The translations under genes were made by a program, and so were the position numbers. Below are positions 1-10,976 of a stretch of DNA of 64,000 nucleotides, one piece after another. The stretch lies in contig OZ038385.1 of the NCBI GenBank assembly GCA_964036045.1, positions 42,822,367-42,886,366 of the forward strand, in the 5' to 3' direction. Numbering within the stretch: position 1 is the first letter of the stretch; each line of letters begins with the position of its first letter. Under the pieces are notes generated by a model. It was not told where the DNA came from. It did not search any database and saw nothing but the letters and a program-made list of their open reading frames with translations. The DNA comes from Eutreptiella sp. 'Long Island Sound 2002' (Eukaryota; Euglenozoa; Euglenophyceae; Eutreptiales; Eutreptiaceae).

Positions 1-2
1 CA

Positions 3-1265
3 TATTTGAGTGCTACGTGGGGGGGGGACAAGGTGCGACGCTGGGCACGCTGTTTTCAGGTGGGTGTGTTCACACGGGGGATCGTGTCCACACAACGGGT
101 GGAGGGCATCCATAGGTGGGCAAAGGAGGGCCGCCTAACCAAGCGGAAAAAGCTGAATGACGTTTTTGACGCACTCATGGTCATTGTGGGGGATCTGATT
201 TTGAAGTGGGAGCGTCTGGACACACGCGTGACAACGGGCTCCTTTCGCTCCCGGCATGAGACGGCCCAGCAAATTTTTCCGATGCCGTATGAGGCAATGA
301 AGGACCGGCTGACCACATGGGGAAGGGATGAGGCAGCCCATCAGATGGTCCTTGCCTTTGGGTACGACATGAAGAGGCTGCCGGACCACGCATACGAGGC
401 TCTGCCCCCCCCCGCCTTGGACGACTGTCCTGACTCCACAAAGGGGGTGGAGGATCTTTTGGAGTACAATCTCCCCCCCAGAATGGTGACCCCCGCGCCT
501 AATGCAGCCATCTTTGAAGTTTCCAGACAGGGAACCAATGTAGCTCACTATGTTCAACTCTCGGGGCCGGTCCGGACCTCCGTTGGATCTATCACCTACA
601 CCTTGTACCGTGACCTGGTGTGCACTTGTGCATTTCCTACCATGCTTGGGATGCCCTGTAGGCATTTTTGGCGGGTATTGCGAGACGACGCATTCGCCGC
701 TTTCCACTTGGGCCTTGTGCATTCCCAATATTTCTTGGAGGACCCTCCCATGCATGAGGAGATGGAGCTTATGTTCCGGAACGTGGTTGGGAAGCTTTAC
801 CACAACCATGAGCGTGTCGGTCCTTGTCCCGTGGAGGCACCGAGTGTGGAAGGCATCGTTCCCGAGGGGGAGGGTGAGGCGGCACTACTGGTGCGCCAAG
901 GGGAGGTCCAAAGAATAAGGAACCGGTTCCAATTGAGTGCCTTGGCTAGGGAGTTTGTGGATGTGGCGCTTGTTTCGCAAGAACGCTTTGAAGATGCTAG
1001 ATTTACTTTGCGGACGTGGATTGACACGCAAAGGAAACCATTGGGTGACCTTAAGGCGGACAATCCAGCAAAGCCACCCACCAAAGCACAAAAACGAAAG
1101 GCATCGGAGATGGCTACCTGCGGAAAGAAGAAAAAGAAAAACACCGCGGAGCCCGACGTCCCACCCCCCTCCGTACCCCCACCACAAGTGTACGTCAACC
1201 CCCCGTTTGTACCCCCCTTCGTCCCCGCTTACCCCCCATTGGGGGGTAACATGGGGGGTAATTGA
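3..1265 (+). CDS. MULE-type transposase, C-terminal part with SWIM zinc finger (5' truncated by window edge)
   Basis: The frame is open from the first bases, so the gene begins outside the window. An early segment (S-T-Q-R-V-E-G near residue 28, counting from the codon at 6) resembles the end of the MULE transposase core. Residues about 200-223 form a SWIM-type finger: C206-x-C208, then C218-x-H220, as in MULE/FAR1-like transposases. A lysine-rich stretch and a proline-rich tail follow and end at TGA 1263-1265. MULE transposases bind terminal repeats and catalyse cut-and-paste transposition in the nucleus. The DDE residues would lie upstream of the window, so activity cannot be judged. The family call rests on the SWIM motif and its position. 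Confidence 0.65.
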   Translation, partial: YLSATWGGDKVRRWARCFQVGVFTRGIVSTQRVEGIHRWAKEGRLTKRKKLNDVFDALMVIVGDLILKWERLDTRVTTGSFRSRHETAQQIFPMPYEAMKDRLTTWGRDEAAHQMVLAFGYDMKRLPDHAYEALPPPALDDCPDSTKGVEDLLEYNLPPRMVTPAPNAAIFEVSRQGTNVAHYVQLSGPVRTSVGSITYTLYRDLVCTCAFPTMLGMPCRHFWRVLRDDAFAAFHLGLVHSQYFLEDPPMHEEMELMFRNVVGKLYHNHERVGPCPVEAPSVEGIVPEGEGEAALLVRQGEVQRIRNRFQLSALAREFVDVALVSQERFEDARFTLRTWIDTQRKPLGDLKADNPAKPPTKAQKRKASEMATCGKKKKKNTAEPDVPPPSVPPPQVYVNPPFVPPFVPAYPPLGGNMGGN

Positions 1266-1267
1266 CA

Positions 1268-1696
1268 ATGCCTTTTGCTAACCAACCGATTCATCAAGAG
1301 GGGAGTGATGATGTAGTTATGCTTCGCAGGGTGTCCCCCCCTTCCCCATTCACACCCTCCCTTCCGGCTCCACCACCCTCCGGTATTGCCCTTTTGTCTC
1401 AGGGTGTGCACTCCTCCCAAGCTACGTCTAGCACCCAATCATTGCAACCCCCAACCCTCCCCTACTCTCAAGCCACCCCAAGTAGTCAAATTCCCATCCC
1501 GCATCCATATTTATACACGCAAGGCTCACAAGTCCCATTGTCTATGGGCATGCAATGTTGGCCCAACCCCGGGTTTGTGCCAACAACGGATGCCGCATAC
1601 TTTCCCTTGGATCAAATTCTGAACCCTGCACCACCGGCGCCCAAGAAAGGGGGCGGTAAAGGCAAGGGCAAGGGCAGAGGCAAGGCAAAGAAGTAA
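1268..1696 (+). CDS. Proline/serine-rich ORF with Gly-Lys basic tail, downstream of the transposase
   Basis: An ATG at 1268 opens a 142-codon frame two bases after the transposase stop, in a different frame. The product is rich in Pro, Ser and Gln and ends in a Gly-Lys repeat tail. Composition resembles the low-complexity tail of the transposase, so it may be its displaced C-terminus (through a frameshift in the G/C runs near 1230-1260 or an unrecognised intron), or a second small ORF. A stop lies directly upstream in its own frame. No domain is recognised. Confidence 0.3.
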   Translation: MPFANQPIHQEGSDDVVMLRRVSPPSPFTPSLPAPPPSGIALLSQGVHSSQATSSTQSLQPPTLPYSQATPSSQIPIPHPYLYTQGSQVPLSMGMQCWPNPGFVPTTDAAYFPLDQILNPAPPAPKKGGGKGKGKGRGKAKK

Positions 1697-1726
1697 TGGA
1701 ATGCAATCTGAGTGACGTCGTGCGAA

Positions 1727-2470
1727 GACAAGGGGCGCGCTCCCTCGGTTCGTCGTGTCTTTGGCACGTGGTGCAACGGGGTCATGCATGGGGTTAGAGG
1801 GCACATGGGGGCCCGTACTGCACCCCTCCCCCCCCTGGAATGGATTGAATATGGCCCCGCTTGAGGGCCCATGACAAGGGGCGCGCTCCCTCGGTTCGTC
1901 GTGTCCTTGGCACGTGGTGCAACGGGGTCATGCATGGGGTTAGAGGGCACATGGGGGCCCGTACTGCACCCCTCCCCCCCCTGGAATGGATTGAATATGG
2001 CCCCGCTTGAGGGCCCATGACAAGGGGCGCGCTCCCTCGGTTCGTCGTGTCCTTGGCACGTGGTGCAACGGGGTCATGCATGGGGTTAGAGGGCACATGG
2101 GGGCCCGTACTGCACCCCTCCCCCCCCTGGAATGGATTGAATATGGCCCCGCTTGAAGGCCCACCACAAGGGGCGCGCTCCCTCGGTTCGCCGTGTCCTT
2201 GGCACGTGGTGCAACGGGGTCATGCATGGGGTTAGAGGGCACATGGGGGCCCGTACTGCACCCCTCCCCCCCCCTGGAATGGATTGAATATGGCCCCGCT
2301 TGAGGGCCCATGACAAGGGGCGCGCTCCCACCGTGCGTCTTCCCCTTGGCACGTGGGTCGTTGGGGTCATGCATGGGGTTAGAGGGCACATGGGGGCCCG
2401 TACTGCACCCCTCCCCCCCCTGGAATGGATTGAATATGGCCCCGCTTGGGAGCCCACCACAAGGGGCACG
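1727..2470 (+). repeat. Minisatellite A, about five 146-bp units
   Basis: Anchors in successive units (CTGGAATGG at 1835, 1981, 2127, 2274 and 2420) give a period of 146-147 bp. Units are nearly identical and include a C8-9 run. Each begins with GACAAGGGGCGCGCTCCC or a close variant. The array fills the gap between the transposase-side ORF and the convergent unknown gene. The fourth and fifth units diverge slightly (CCACCACAAGG junction). Confidence 0.95.
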
Positions 2471-2485
2471 TGGCACCCATTCCCC

Positions 2486-5400
2486 TTATCCCACCGTCAA
2501 CTTCCTCTTCTTACCCACACGTGCCTTTGGTTGCTTGTGTGCAACCCCCTTACGCCCCTCGCCCGCCGACACCCATTGGGCCAACCACACCCTTTGTTGC
2601 ACCCTGCCGGTGCGCTTGGCCTCCGTCCTAACCTTCTCCCACCTCCCCTCGGACACAAACTTTTGGATTTCTCCAAAACGCCACCCCCAAGAGTAGGGCA
2701 CAACACACCCAAACGGCACGCGCAACGACTCCTCACCCGCAAGCGCCAACGCAAGGTACCCCACCCAAGACAATGGCACGAGGGGAGGCTCATCCGTCCA
2801 GGCCTCCACCATGGCCGTCACCTCGTCGCACACGGCGCTCAGCTTGCCAGAGGGCCGCTGGCCCGGCCTACGCGCCATGTCCCCCCCCCATGCAGCCAAC
2901 ATGGCAACATCCCCCCACATCTCGGCAACGGTCGTGAACTCCACGCCCGCGCCGACTCCGGGGAGGTCCTCAAGGGGAACGTAATGTCCTCCCTTCATCC
3001 AATGCGCCACAATGCGTGCCAAAAGCAACGCACATCGCGCAACCCCCCTCTTCCCGTCCCTCCGCACTGAAAACTTTGTCTCCCGCTTAGGCGGGGACAC
3101 CCAAAAGTGGACCGGGGGCATTTTGGTGCACCCCGGGACCCCCTCAAACAGAGTGCCGAGGTGGGCACATATGTACTCCACCTCGGCATACCCCGCACCA
3201 CCCGTCTCACACACACGCGTGCGCATCGTGCCGTCCGGGTGGGCCTCAAAAAACAGGGCATACAGGTGCCCCACACCCGGAGCGCCACGGGGGGCACCCA
3301 ACCGCCGGAGGGTCAGGGGGTGGCGCCGGTCCACCCACCTCCCCGGGATGTAATACACATCCGGGACCTCTCGGAGCGTGCCATGGCTCGCACTCTCCAC
3401 CAACTCCTTCTTCCCCCCATACTTGTACGCCGGCTGAGGCTTCCGGCGTACGGCACCCTTGGCGGGAGGTTTGGGGCTTGGTTTGGGCAGGGGGGCGGGG
3501 GGCTGGGGGGGTGCGTCGACGTCCACCTCAATACTCAACTCCGGTTCAATGTCCACCGGGGCCTGCCGCCCCTCCTCTTTCTCCTCCCCCCCCTCCTCCT
3601 CTTCGGTCTCCTCCCCCCCCTCCTCCTCGGCCTCCTCCCCCTCCTCCTCTTCGGCCTCCTCCCCCTCCTCCTCTTCGGCCCCCTCCACCCCCTCCCCCCC
3701 CACAAAAACATGGTCCCCCTGGAAATACCGTAGGCGCTCCTCGTAGTTGGCGACGTCGACGGGCGACCACTCACGGAGGCGGAGATGTTCCCCCCTTTGG
3801 TACACCTCCTCCGCGTGTTGGTGCGCCGGCACCCTCACGTCCCCCAAGTCCCCCTTGTCCCAAAAAATTTGCGCACCACCCGGCCCAATGGTTGCGCAAG
3901 GGGCAGGAGGAGCTCGCAGGGCACCTCCCACTCCACCTCCTCGTTTGCCCATGCGGGCAAACCCCGCTCTTCTCTGTCCTCCGCGACCTTGACAGTCGCG
4001 AAGTCAGAAATCCCGAAAAAAAAATGTTTCGGGTTGGCCCCTCTCTCCCACCCCCGGAACATTGCGGAATGTTCCTGCCGCTTTTTGCCGTTCTTTTTGG
4101 CGTCCCAAAAAGAACTAATGGTAACTTGAGGGCAATACCATTCCCCCATGAAGGTATTGCCCTCCTCGTCACCCACAACCACCGCCGGGGGGTCCCATGT
4201 GGGGGGCAATGCGCCACCCTCGCGAACCCCGCGGCGCCACCTCGCGAAGGGGGGTCCCTTGCAGACCCGGCGCACGATGTACGTGTCGCGCGGGCCTGTG
4301 CTTTGGGGCCGGGGAACCACGGCCTGCAAGACCTTGACGTTGGCGTCGAAGGTCTCCCCCACACTGAACCGCACGAGCTCGCGGTCCTTGGGGTCGGCGA
4401 TGGCCAGCACCTCGTCCTTCTGCATGGTGCTGACCAATGCTGCAAAAAGGATACATGCAGTAAAGTGTGCCAACGACAAGAGGCGCGCTCCCAAACCCCA
4501 CTCCAAGCTTGTGTCACCTAACCCAAACAAAACCTAAACACGCTTCTATACACATATGGGCCCGTAATGGGCCATTGCTAAGGCCTCAAAGACAAGAGGC
4601 GCGCTCCCAAACCCCACTCCAAGCTTGTGTCACCTAACCCAACCCACACCCAAACACGCTTCTATACACATATGGGCCCGTAATTGGCCATTGCTAAGGC
4701 CTCAAAGACGAGAGGCGCGCTCCCAAACCCCACTCCAAGCTTGTGTAACCTAACCCAAACAAAACCCAAACACGCTTCTATACACATATGGGCCCGTAAT
4801 GGGCCATTGCTAAGGCCTCAAAGACGAGAGGCGCGCTCCCAAACCCCACTCCAAGCTTGTGTCACCTAACCCAAACAAAAACCAAACACGCTTCTATGCA
4901 CATATGGGCCCGTAATGGGCCATTGTCACGGCACGGCAAAGAGGATGGAAAAGGCACATACCTGACTCCTTACGTTTCGCTTCCTCCTCACGGTCCTTGG
5001 CTTCCTTGCGCTCCTTCATCCTCCGAAGAAGCTCCTCCGCACCCTTTCTCCCTAAACAAACCAACCAACAAATGTACAATATGCGGGAGAAAAAAGGGGC
5101 AAACAAGAAAAAATGCACAATGAACACAAAAAGGACAAGCAGACAAGTGACGCCACCACGGGGATACCTCGCTCGCTTGGCGTCTTGGGTGCACCCTCGG
5201 CGCGTGGCTCCGGCGAACGGCGTCTCCCCTCCCAGTCCTTCTTCCTTTGCTCCATTGTGGCTGTAAACAAGGGTTGACGGTGAACGAACGGAACCATGTA
5301 ACACGTGCCATGGTGCAATGGTGCGTAGCGGTGCATACCACGTTCCGCCTCGGTTCGGGGTTCCGGGGAGTGCTTCGGCGTGCCCGGCGGAGTTGGACTT

Positions 5401-5960
5401 GGACTTGGACTTGGAGTACGAGCAATGTCAGCCAAGCGCTCAATCTCAATCTCTTCTTGCCATTGCGCGTGTGGGTCGTCTGGTTGGGGTCGTTGCGCGT
5501 GAAGTTGGTGAGGTTGTCGGTCGCCAAGGCTGTCATACCAATTGACATGCCACGGCTGGGCCCCATCAAAGGCGACCTCGTCCTCGTCTGCCACACAAAG
5601 AATAGGTAGGATGGAGGTAGGATAGGGAAAGCACGCATTTTGCATGGAAATGACGTGAAACGCACAACGAAATCGAAATATTTGCAACCACATACCATCC
5701 GGGTGGGACCACCAATATTTCGTGGGAGTCCATGCATCCTCCTCGTACACCTCGTCCGGCAACTCGACTTCCTTGCCTACCTTCCCAATTTTTCCCTTCC
5801 ATGGCTGCTGAAATCCTTGGGGGGGCAGCACATGAGGGTCGTGGGGCGGCGATGGGGGTACTTGCATGGGTGCGCTGATTGGGTGGGGACCCGGAGCCTG
5901 GTCTGCGTCCTCGGGGTCCTTCCAGTCCCAAGCAGCAGTGGCAGTGACTTTGGCAGACAT
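2486..5960 (-). CDS. Unrecognised five-exon gene with an acidic low-complexity segment
   Basis: Reading the minus strand: exon 1 is 5960-5696 (ATG at 5960), exon 2 5587-5303, exon 3 5260-5168, exon 4 5051-4962, exon 5 4439-2486. Donors (GTATGT, GTATCC, GTATGT and a weaker GTTACA) and CAG/TAG acceptors join with consistent codon phase at every junction, which strongly supports the model. The protein starts with a Pro-rich acidic region. It then has a Lys/Glu-rich helix (exon 4), a globular region in early exon 5, a long Glu-rich stretch (about 3550-3690), and a conserved-looking C-terminal domain that I cannot assign. Exon 5 carries a one-base frame change at the A6 run 3862-3867 (T6 on the coding strand), either an assembly error or decay. 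It may be a captured or accessory gene of the adjacent MULE; that is inference only. Confidence 0.55.
4475..4936 (-). repeat. Minisatellite B, four 116-bp units inside intron 4 of the unknown gene
   Basis: Units start at 4475, 4591, 4707 and 4823 (exact 116-bp period), each opening GACAAGAGGCGCGCTCCC or GACGAGAGGCGCGCTCCC. The array fills the intron between exon 4 (ends 4962) and exon 5 (starts 4439). Its opening core matches minisatellite A although the rest of the unit differs. Confidence 0.95.
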
Positions 5961-6950
5961 AGTTTGGCGAAATTAAGAGCTACAGAGCGCCAGGAAATGC
6001 ACATCCCTTAACCTGGCACGCGATGCATCTGTCCCCCCTGTCAGAAATGTACTGTGATAAAACAAAAAGGTTTTCAGTTCTGTCAAAACTTGATGTGGAT
6101 GCGCGTGCGCAATGTGGGCAGATCCTTTAGTCCTACGCGTAGTCCTAAGCCGTAGTCCTGCATAGCCATTCCCCACACTGGCAGTGTCTTTCTGCGCACT
6201 CCCAATTTGAGGGGGGTCCGCATCTTCATTCTGACCTTCACATCTGGTCCTTCATCAGCCTGTGGCTACAAATTAATGCAAGACACAAAATGCAAGACGA
6301 CACTACAGCGCCAGCATAATACTTAGATATTTGAGATCACCTTTTGATACTTAGATATTTGAGATCACCTTTTGATACTGCATGCATGGATGCCAATTTT
6401 CTAGGTACAAAGTCTTCAAAATCTGGATTTTGCAATTTTCGCTGTTTCAGAAAGGCAGATTTTTTGTATCATGTGATTTGGAATGCTTTAGTCCTTGTAT
6501 TGACACTGTAAGAATCTCGAATAATGTGCGTTTGCAGGATTCCAACTTTTGGCAGTTGTCGTAGTGCTTCGTTGTGCTTGCCTTGTGCCATAGTAGTGCT
6601 TCGTTGTGCACCTTGATGCCCAGTTTGACCGTAAGTGTTTTTGACCAATTTTTGACTCCACTTGAGTATAGGCTTAAAAGGTTGCTCCTTTCACTCTTAG
6701 CATCTCCTCTTGCATGGTGGCTTGAGATTCCAAGCCCGGCAATTGAGTGGGTGGACTAACTCATTGAGGCCAACGGCCTACTCATCGATGAGTAGCAACA
6801 TGAAAAGCCATCCCAAGAAGTGAACTTGGACACCACAATGACTCCTACATGGCCCATAAGGTTCCCCCAATCAAAATTAACCTACAATGAACCCAATGCA
6901 AGATGCGGGGGGGCACGGGGCATGCTTCGTATCCACAAGGGGACCTAGAG
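5961..6950. other. Intergenic stretch with a 28-bp direct duplication
   Basis: No convincing gene. A 28-bp sequence beginning ATACTTAGATATTTGAG is repeated in tandem at 6319 and 6347. Short AGTCCTA-type repeats occur near 6128-6160. The interval directly upstream of 5960 would hold the promoter of the unknown minus-strand gene; no core promoter motif is obvious. Confidence 0.5.
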
Positions 6951-8075
6951 GGCAGACAGGACGCTGAACAACGTGCCACCAAAACGGGGGCCAAAACTCT
7001 TGGGTGAGATTTGAGTAATTGCCAAATGACGAATAACCAGGATTCATTGCAAACCTGCGCCTAGCCGCCCTGCCAAGCGGTACCATACCATACCATGCCA
7101 CGCCATGCCATGCCATGCCAGCCATGCCTTGGCTTGGCGAGGCGAGCGAGCGCGCGCGTGTGGGAGAGCAAAACAACTCCGTGACGAAATGTTGGAAGAT
7201 AAACAAAGCACATAATGGGCCTGTGGGGTGTATGGAAAATTCAACTTAAAGGAGCACTGGTGCCAACAGCCATGCAATCTCCACCAGCAACCCAACAGCA
7301 AAACCTGCGACGCTAATGCCCCCATTTCTCAAAAATATGAAAACCTACCCATACGAAATTTTCACAGAGGGCAGACAAGAAGTTGAACAATGTGCTACCA
7401 AAACGGGGGCCAAAACTCTTGGGTGAGATTTGAGTAATTGCCAAATGACGAATAACCAGGATTCATTGCAAACCTGCGCCTAGCCGCCCCGCCAAGCCAT
7501 ACCATACCATGCCACGCCATGCCATGCCATGCTAGCCATGCCTTGGCTTGGTGAGGCGAGCGAGCGTGCGCGTGTGGGAGGGCAAAACAACTCCGTGACG
7601 AAATGTTGGAAGATAAACAAAGCACATAATGGGCCTGTGGGGTGTGTGGAAAATTCAACTTAAAGGAGCACTGGTGCCAACAGCCATGCAATCTCCACCA
7701 GCAACCCAACAGCAAAACCTACGCCGCTAATGCCCCCATTTCTCAAAAATATGAAAACTTACCCATACAAAATTTTCACACAGGGCAGACAGGACGCTGA
7801 ACAACGTGCCACCAAAACGGGGGCCAAAACTCTTGGGTGAGATTTGAGTAATTGCCAAATGACGAATAACCAGGATTCATTGCAAACCTGCGCCTAGCCG
7901 CCCCGCCAAGCCATACCATACCATGCCACGCCACGCCATGCCATGCCAGCCATGCCTTGGCTTGGCAAGGTGAGCGAGCGTGCGCGTGTGGGAGAGCAAA
8001 ACAACTCCGTGACGAAATGTTGGAAGACAAACAAAGCACATAATGGGCCTGTGGGGTGTGTGGAAAATTCAACTT
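6951..8075 (+). repeat. Three tandem copies of a ~415-bp repeat, the last truncated
   Basis: The string CCAAAACTCTTGGGTGAG recurs at 6991, 7410 and 7824, giving periods of 419 and 414 bp. Each unit contains a short pentanucleotide tract of CCATA/CCATG/CCACG steps (for example 7081-7125), and the number of steps varies between units. The third copy stops where the TIR element begins. I see no coding capacity: the longer minus-strand frames simply repeat with the unit. Confidence 0.9.
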
Positions 8076-8077
8076 TA

Positions 8078-8880
8078 TTACATAATCGTTCAGTGTTAAC
8101 GATTATCGTCCTGAAATCACGGCCCTACATTCTGGCTGAGGCCGGTGTTGCTCCTGAGGCTTTGTCTATGGCTTTCTCTGTGGATGTCCTTGCTAATGAC
8201 CCTGTGGTTGTTTCCTTGGACTCGGAGTCCCTTGAGGAGCCTAGGGAAAGCTATTGTGCAGCCACTTGGGCGGCTCCCGCAGCACCAGCAGATTCCCCTG
8301 TGAATCAGGACTTGTCCAATACTCCTGAGCCGTTTAAAAAAATGCGGCGACCGCGCTTTCCTCCTCGGAACGTTCCTCGCGAGAATATCTGCTACAAGTG
8401 TTCTAGGGAGATTTTTGTTTTGCGGCCATTGCGTGGTCGTAAGCGGATTTCTTGCAATGCTTGCAATGCCCCTTTTCATGAGAAATGCTTCTACAGCTCT
8501 GTTGTGAGGCCAGAGGATGGGGTGGACCCTTGTTGTCTCGAGGCACAGTAGTATGCCCATCAATCTATCTATATATCTATCTATAAAAATTGACATGTGT
8601 TTTTGCATGTCGTTGTATAGTGGGACTTTTTTTTCCCATGCCCAATGTGGTTTTCAAGCGTTCACTCACTTTGCTTTGCCTTGCACGTGCTTGAGGAGGA
8701 GGGATGGGGCATGTGGCGCTGATATGGAGTTAACGATCATCGTCCTGAAATCTCGCCCCTTAAGTTAACACTTTTAGGTAATCGTTCAGTGTTAACAATT
8801 ATCGATCGATTATCTACAGGAGCAAAGCGAACGGGCCGTGATTTCAGGATGATAATCGTTAACACTGAACAATTATGTAA
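8078..8880 (+). mobile_element. 803-bp TIR DNA transposon with 48-bp inverted repeats
   Basis: The left end (8078-8125) and the reverse complement of the right end (8833-8880) match at 46 of 48 positions, starting TTACATAAT. TA dinucleotides flank both ends (8076-8077 and 8881-8882), which fits a 2-bp TA target duplication as in Tc1/mariner-like elements; the superfamily is inferred only from this. Extra partial copies of the TIR lie inside at about 8730-8760 and 8779-8806, both in left-end orientation, suggesting a composite or rearranged element. No transposase is present; it carries the small ORF at 8168. Confidence 0.8.
8168..8551 (+). CDS. Small zinc-finger ORF carried inside the TIR element
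   Basis: A 127-codon ORF lies wholly inside the TIR element, with its ATG at 8168. The N-terminal half is acidic and Ala/Pro-rich, with a basic patch (K-K-M-R-R-P-R) mid-way. The C-terminal half holds a cross-brace-like Cys/His array: C-x2-C, about 15 residues, C-x2-C, x4, H-x2-C (the FHEKC motif), resembling half of a PHD or RING-type finger. It may be a captured host gene fragment or an element-encoded accessory protein. Function is not assignable. Confidence 0.45.
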   Translation: MAFSVDVLANDPVVVSLDSESLEEPRESYCAATWAAPAAPADSPVNQDLSNTPEPFKKMRRPRFPPRNVPRENICYKCSREIFVLRPLRGRKRISCNACNAPFHEKCFYSSVVRPEDGVDPCCLEAQ

Positions 8881-8882
8881 TA

Positions 8883-10970
8883 AAATGGGCTATTAACCCG
8901 TTTTTACCCAAAAAAAGCGTTTTGTGGGAGATGATCACATGATTTGGTGACATCATGACCTCATTGCATTATTACTATTACTATTATAATACTTTGTGTA
9001 TGGATGATTGATACATTGAATGATGCCTTTTTTCAACAAAAAAAAAATAAGAGTGGTTAATTTTTAGTTGTTAATTGAGTCTTTTCGTCGTGGCAACCCA
9101 ATGTATTTGGTGCGACGGAAGGGCTGTGGGGAATAAGAGGACTCTTGGGAGCCACTCGCACATTTGACCGGCCGCCAAGAGCTGGTTGATACTTTTGAAG
9201 CAAGTGAACGCGATCGCTCCATGGTGCGAAGTGTTGGCCTTGGGCTAAGGCACTAATGTTAGTGTTCACTAAGGCTATATCTGTCATTTGAAGGCCCGTT
9301 TCTTGAAGTTTATGAGACTCTACTCACAACATTCAATGTTGGAGCATCCGGTTACAAGTATCTTGTCACAAGGGCTTGGGCTTTGGTTGGGGTTCGACTT
9401 TGTATCTTTTTGCAACTGGGTCTCTTAAAGTGTACTTTTCGAAGTGGGTCTCTTAGCGCTTTGGTCAGGGCCGGCTCCGAAATTCGACTGGGTCTCTGAT
9501 ATGGTCTTTTGCTGGTGGGTCTAGTGTCGGGGGGGGAGGGAGTACATCGCCAATGTTGGAGCATGTGGTTACATATGTTTTGTCACACTAGAGCTGGGGC
9601 GTGGGTTAAGGTTCGCCTTTGTCTCCTTGCACATTGTGGATCAATAACTTTGGAGCTTACCCATGTCACAACACGTGTCGCGGCACACTTTCTGATGCCC
9701 CCCCCCCCCCTCCGTGTCATGGTGGCACGGCCGGCACAGGTGACACAGGTGACACAAGTGCCAAACCCCCTCCTACACGAACCATTGCATGGCATACCGT
9801 GTGACACGACACACCCTATGTGGCGGCACCGCGGCACGGCACAGCCCAAGCCCCCCCCCCCCCCCCTCCGTGGCTTGGTGAGCTCCTTTGTTGTGACTTT
9901 GTGTGTTTTGAATTTGTTTGCTTTGCATCTTTGTGCCCCAATCTTTCCGTCCAACAACAACTCCGTCACGTAATTGATTTTGTTACTTGGTTGCATCTTG
10001 TTTGTGGTCTTTTGCATGCCAACCACTTTGCATTTTTGCACTTTACTTTAGCAATTTAGCACAATGGGACCCAATTTTCCCCCATCCAAGGCAGCAAGGT
10101 TTTTCCTGGGTCTGAGGAGTTTTTTGCACGTCTGATACTTGCCTTCGCAGCCCAATTCGGGGTTGTCAACCATCTCAATTTGCTTCGTTGTGTGCCCACC
10201 TCTTGCATGTGCATGCCCATTGTGGCTTTACATTGGAAGGTTGGAGTGAAACTTGGTGAGGTTGGGGGTATTGGTAGTATGCGCGGCACGCCGCGGCTTT
10301 TTTGAGGTTTTTTGGGGTTTCATTTCGGAGGGTAGGAAGGGGGGTTTTCAACCTCCAACCCCGATCCACGATCCGGACCATTTGGTGGGGGAGGGGGCGG
10401 GGTTTTCCCCAACCCCGATCCGTGACAGATCGCATCGCCGAGTCCCAGTGGGCCCGAAATGGCAATTCACCGAGAAGTGTTCCGTGTTCTCTTGTGAGAG
10501 GTGTTTGAGTACAATGACATTCCTGCACACGGGCCTCTGGTTGATGCCTTACAGGATTTTGAGGTGCTGCTGGATGAAGCAAGTGGATGTGCGTTCACTT
10601 CATAGCGTGTACCCAAGTACTGCAGATCACTCTAGCCCCCCCCCCCCCCCCAACTCCCCCCCGTTTCCCTGGGAACTGCAGTGAGTGTGATATTGCCTAG
10701 TACGCCTCTTGCCCTAAGTTGCACCTGAAACTTTGGGTTCCCACAACAACCCCGAATAGTGACTACCTTGCAACCAGGCCCACGCGGCCCGACAGAAGTA
10801 TTCCACTGCAAATAGCAGGCATGCCATTTCACCACCGACTACCCTGACATGACCGCCAAGGGGCGCTTAGGGCCTTCCCACAGTGAATCCACCCAGTGCA
10901 TACCACGGTGAATCGGCTGATGCACACCACAGGGAATCACCCCAATCCACACCAAAGTGAATGTCCGCAA
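8883..10970. other. Non-coding stretch with diverged repeats and poly-C runs
   Basis: No gene is supported. A diverged direct repeat (GTTGGAGCAT followed by a TTGTCACA motif) occurs near 9339 and 9552, about 213 bp apart. Poly-C runs of ten or more bases occur near 9700, 9850 and 10638. Near 10330-10420 the motif GGGGTTTTC...AACCCCGATCC is duplicated. Confidence 0.5.
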
Positions 10971-10976
10971 TGGATA

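Noticed and set aside
1526-2476. Minus-strand open frames through minisatellite A
   Set aside because: They repeat with the 146-bp unit and carry no domain; a tandem repeat explains them.
3478-4521. Plus-strand 347-codon open frame with poly-Pro
   Set aside because: It is the antisense of the Glu-rich exon 5; GAG/GAA-rich coding produces an open Pro/Leu frame opposite. Exon phases and splice sites support the minus strand.
6877-8072. Minus-strand open frames in the 415-bp repeats
   Set aside because: Near-identical frames in each unit, no domain, poor start context.
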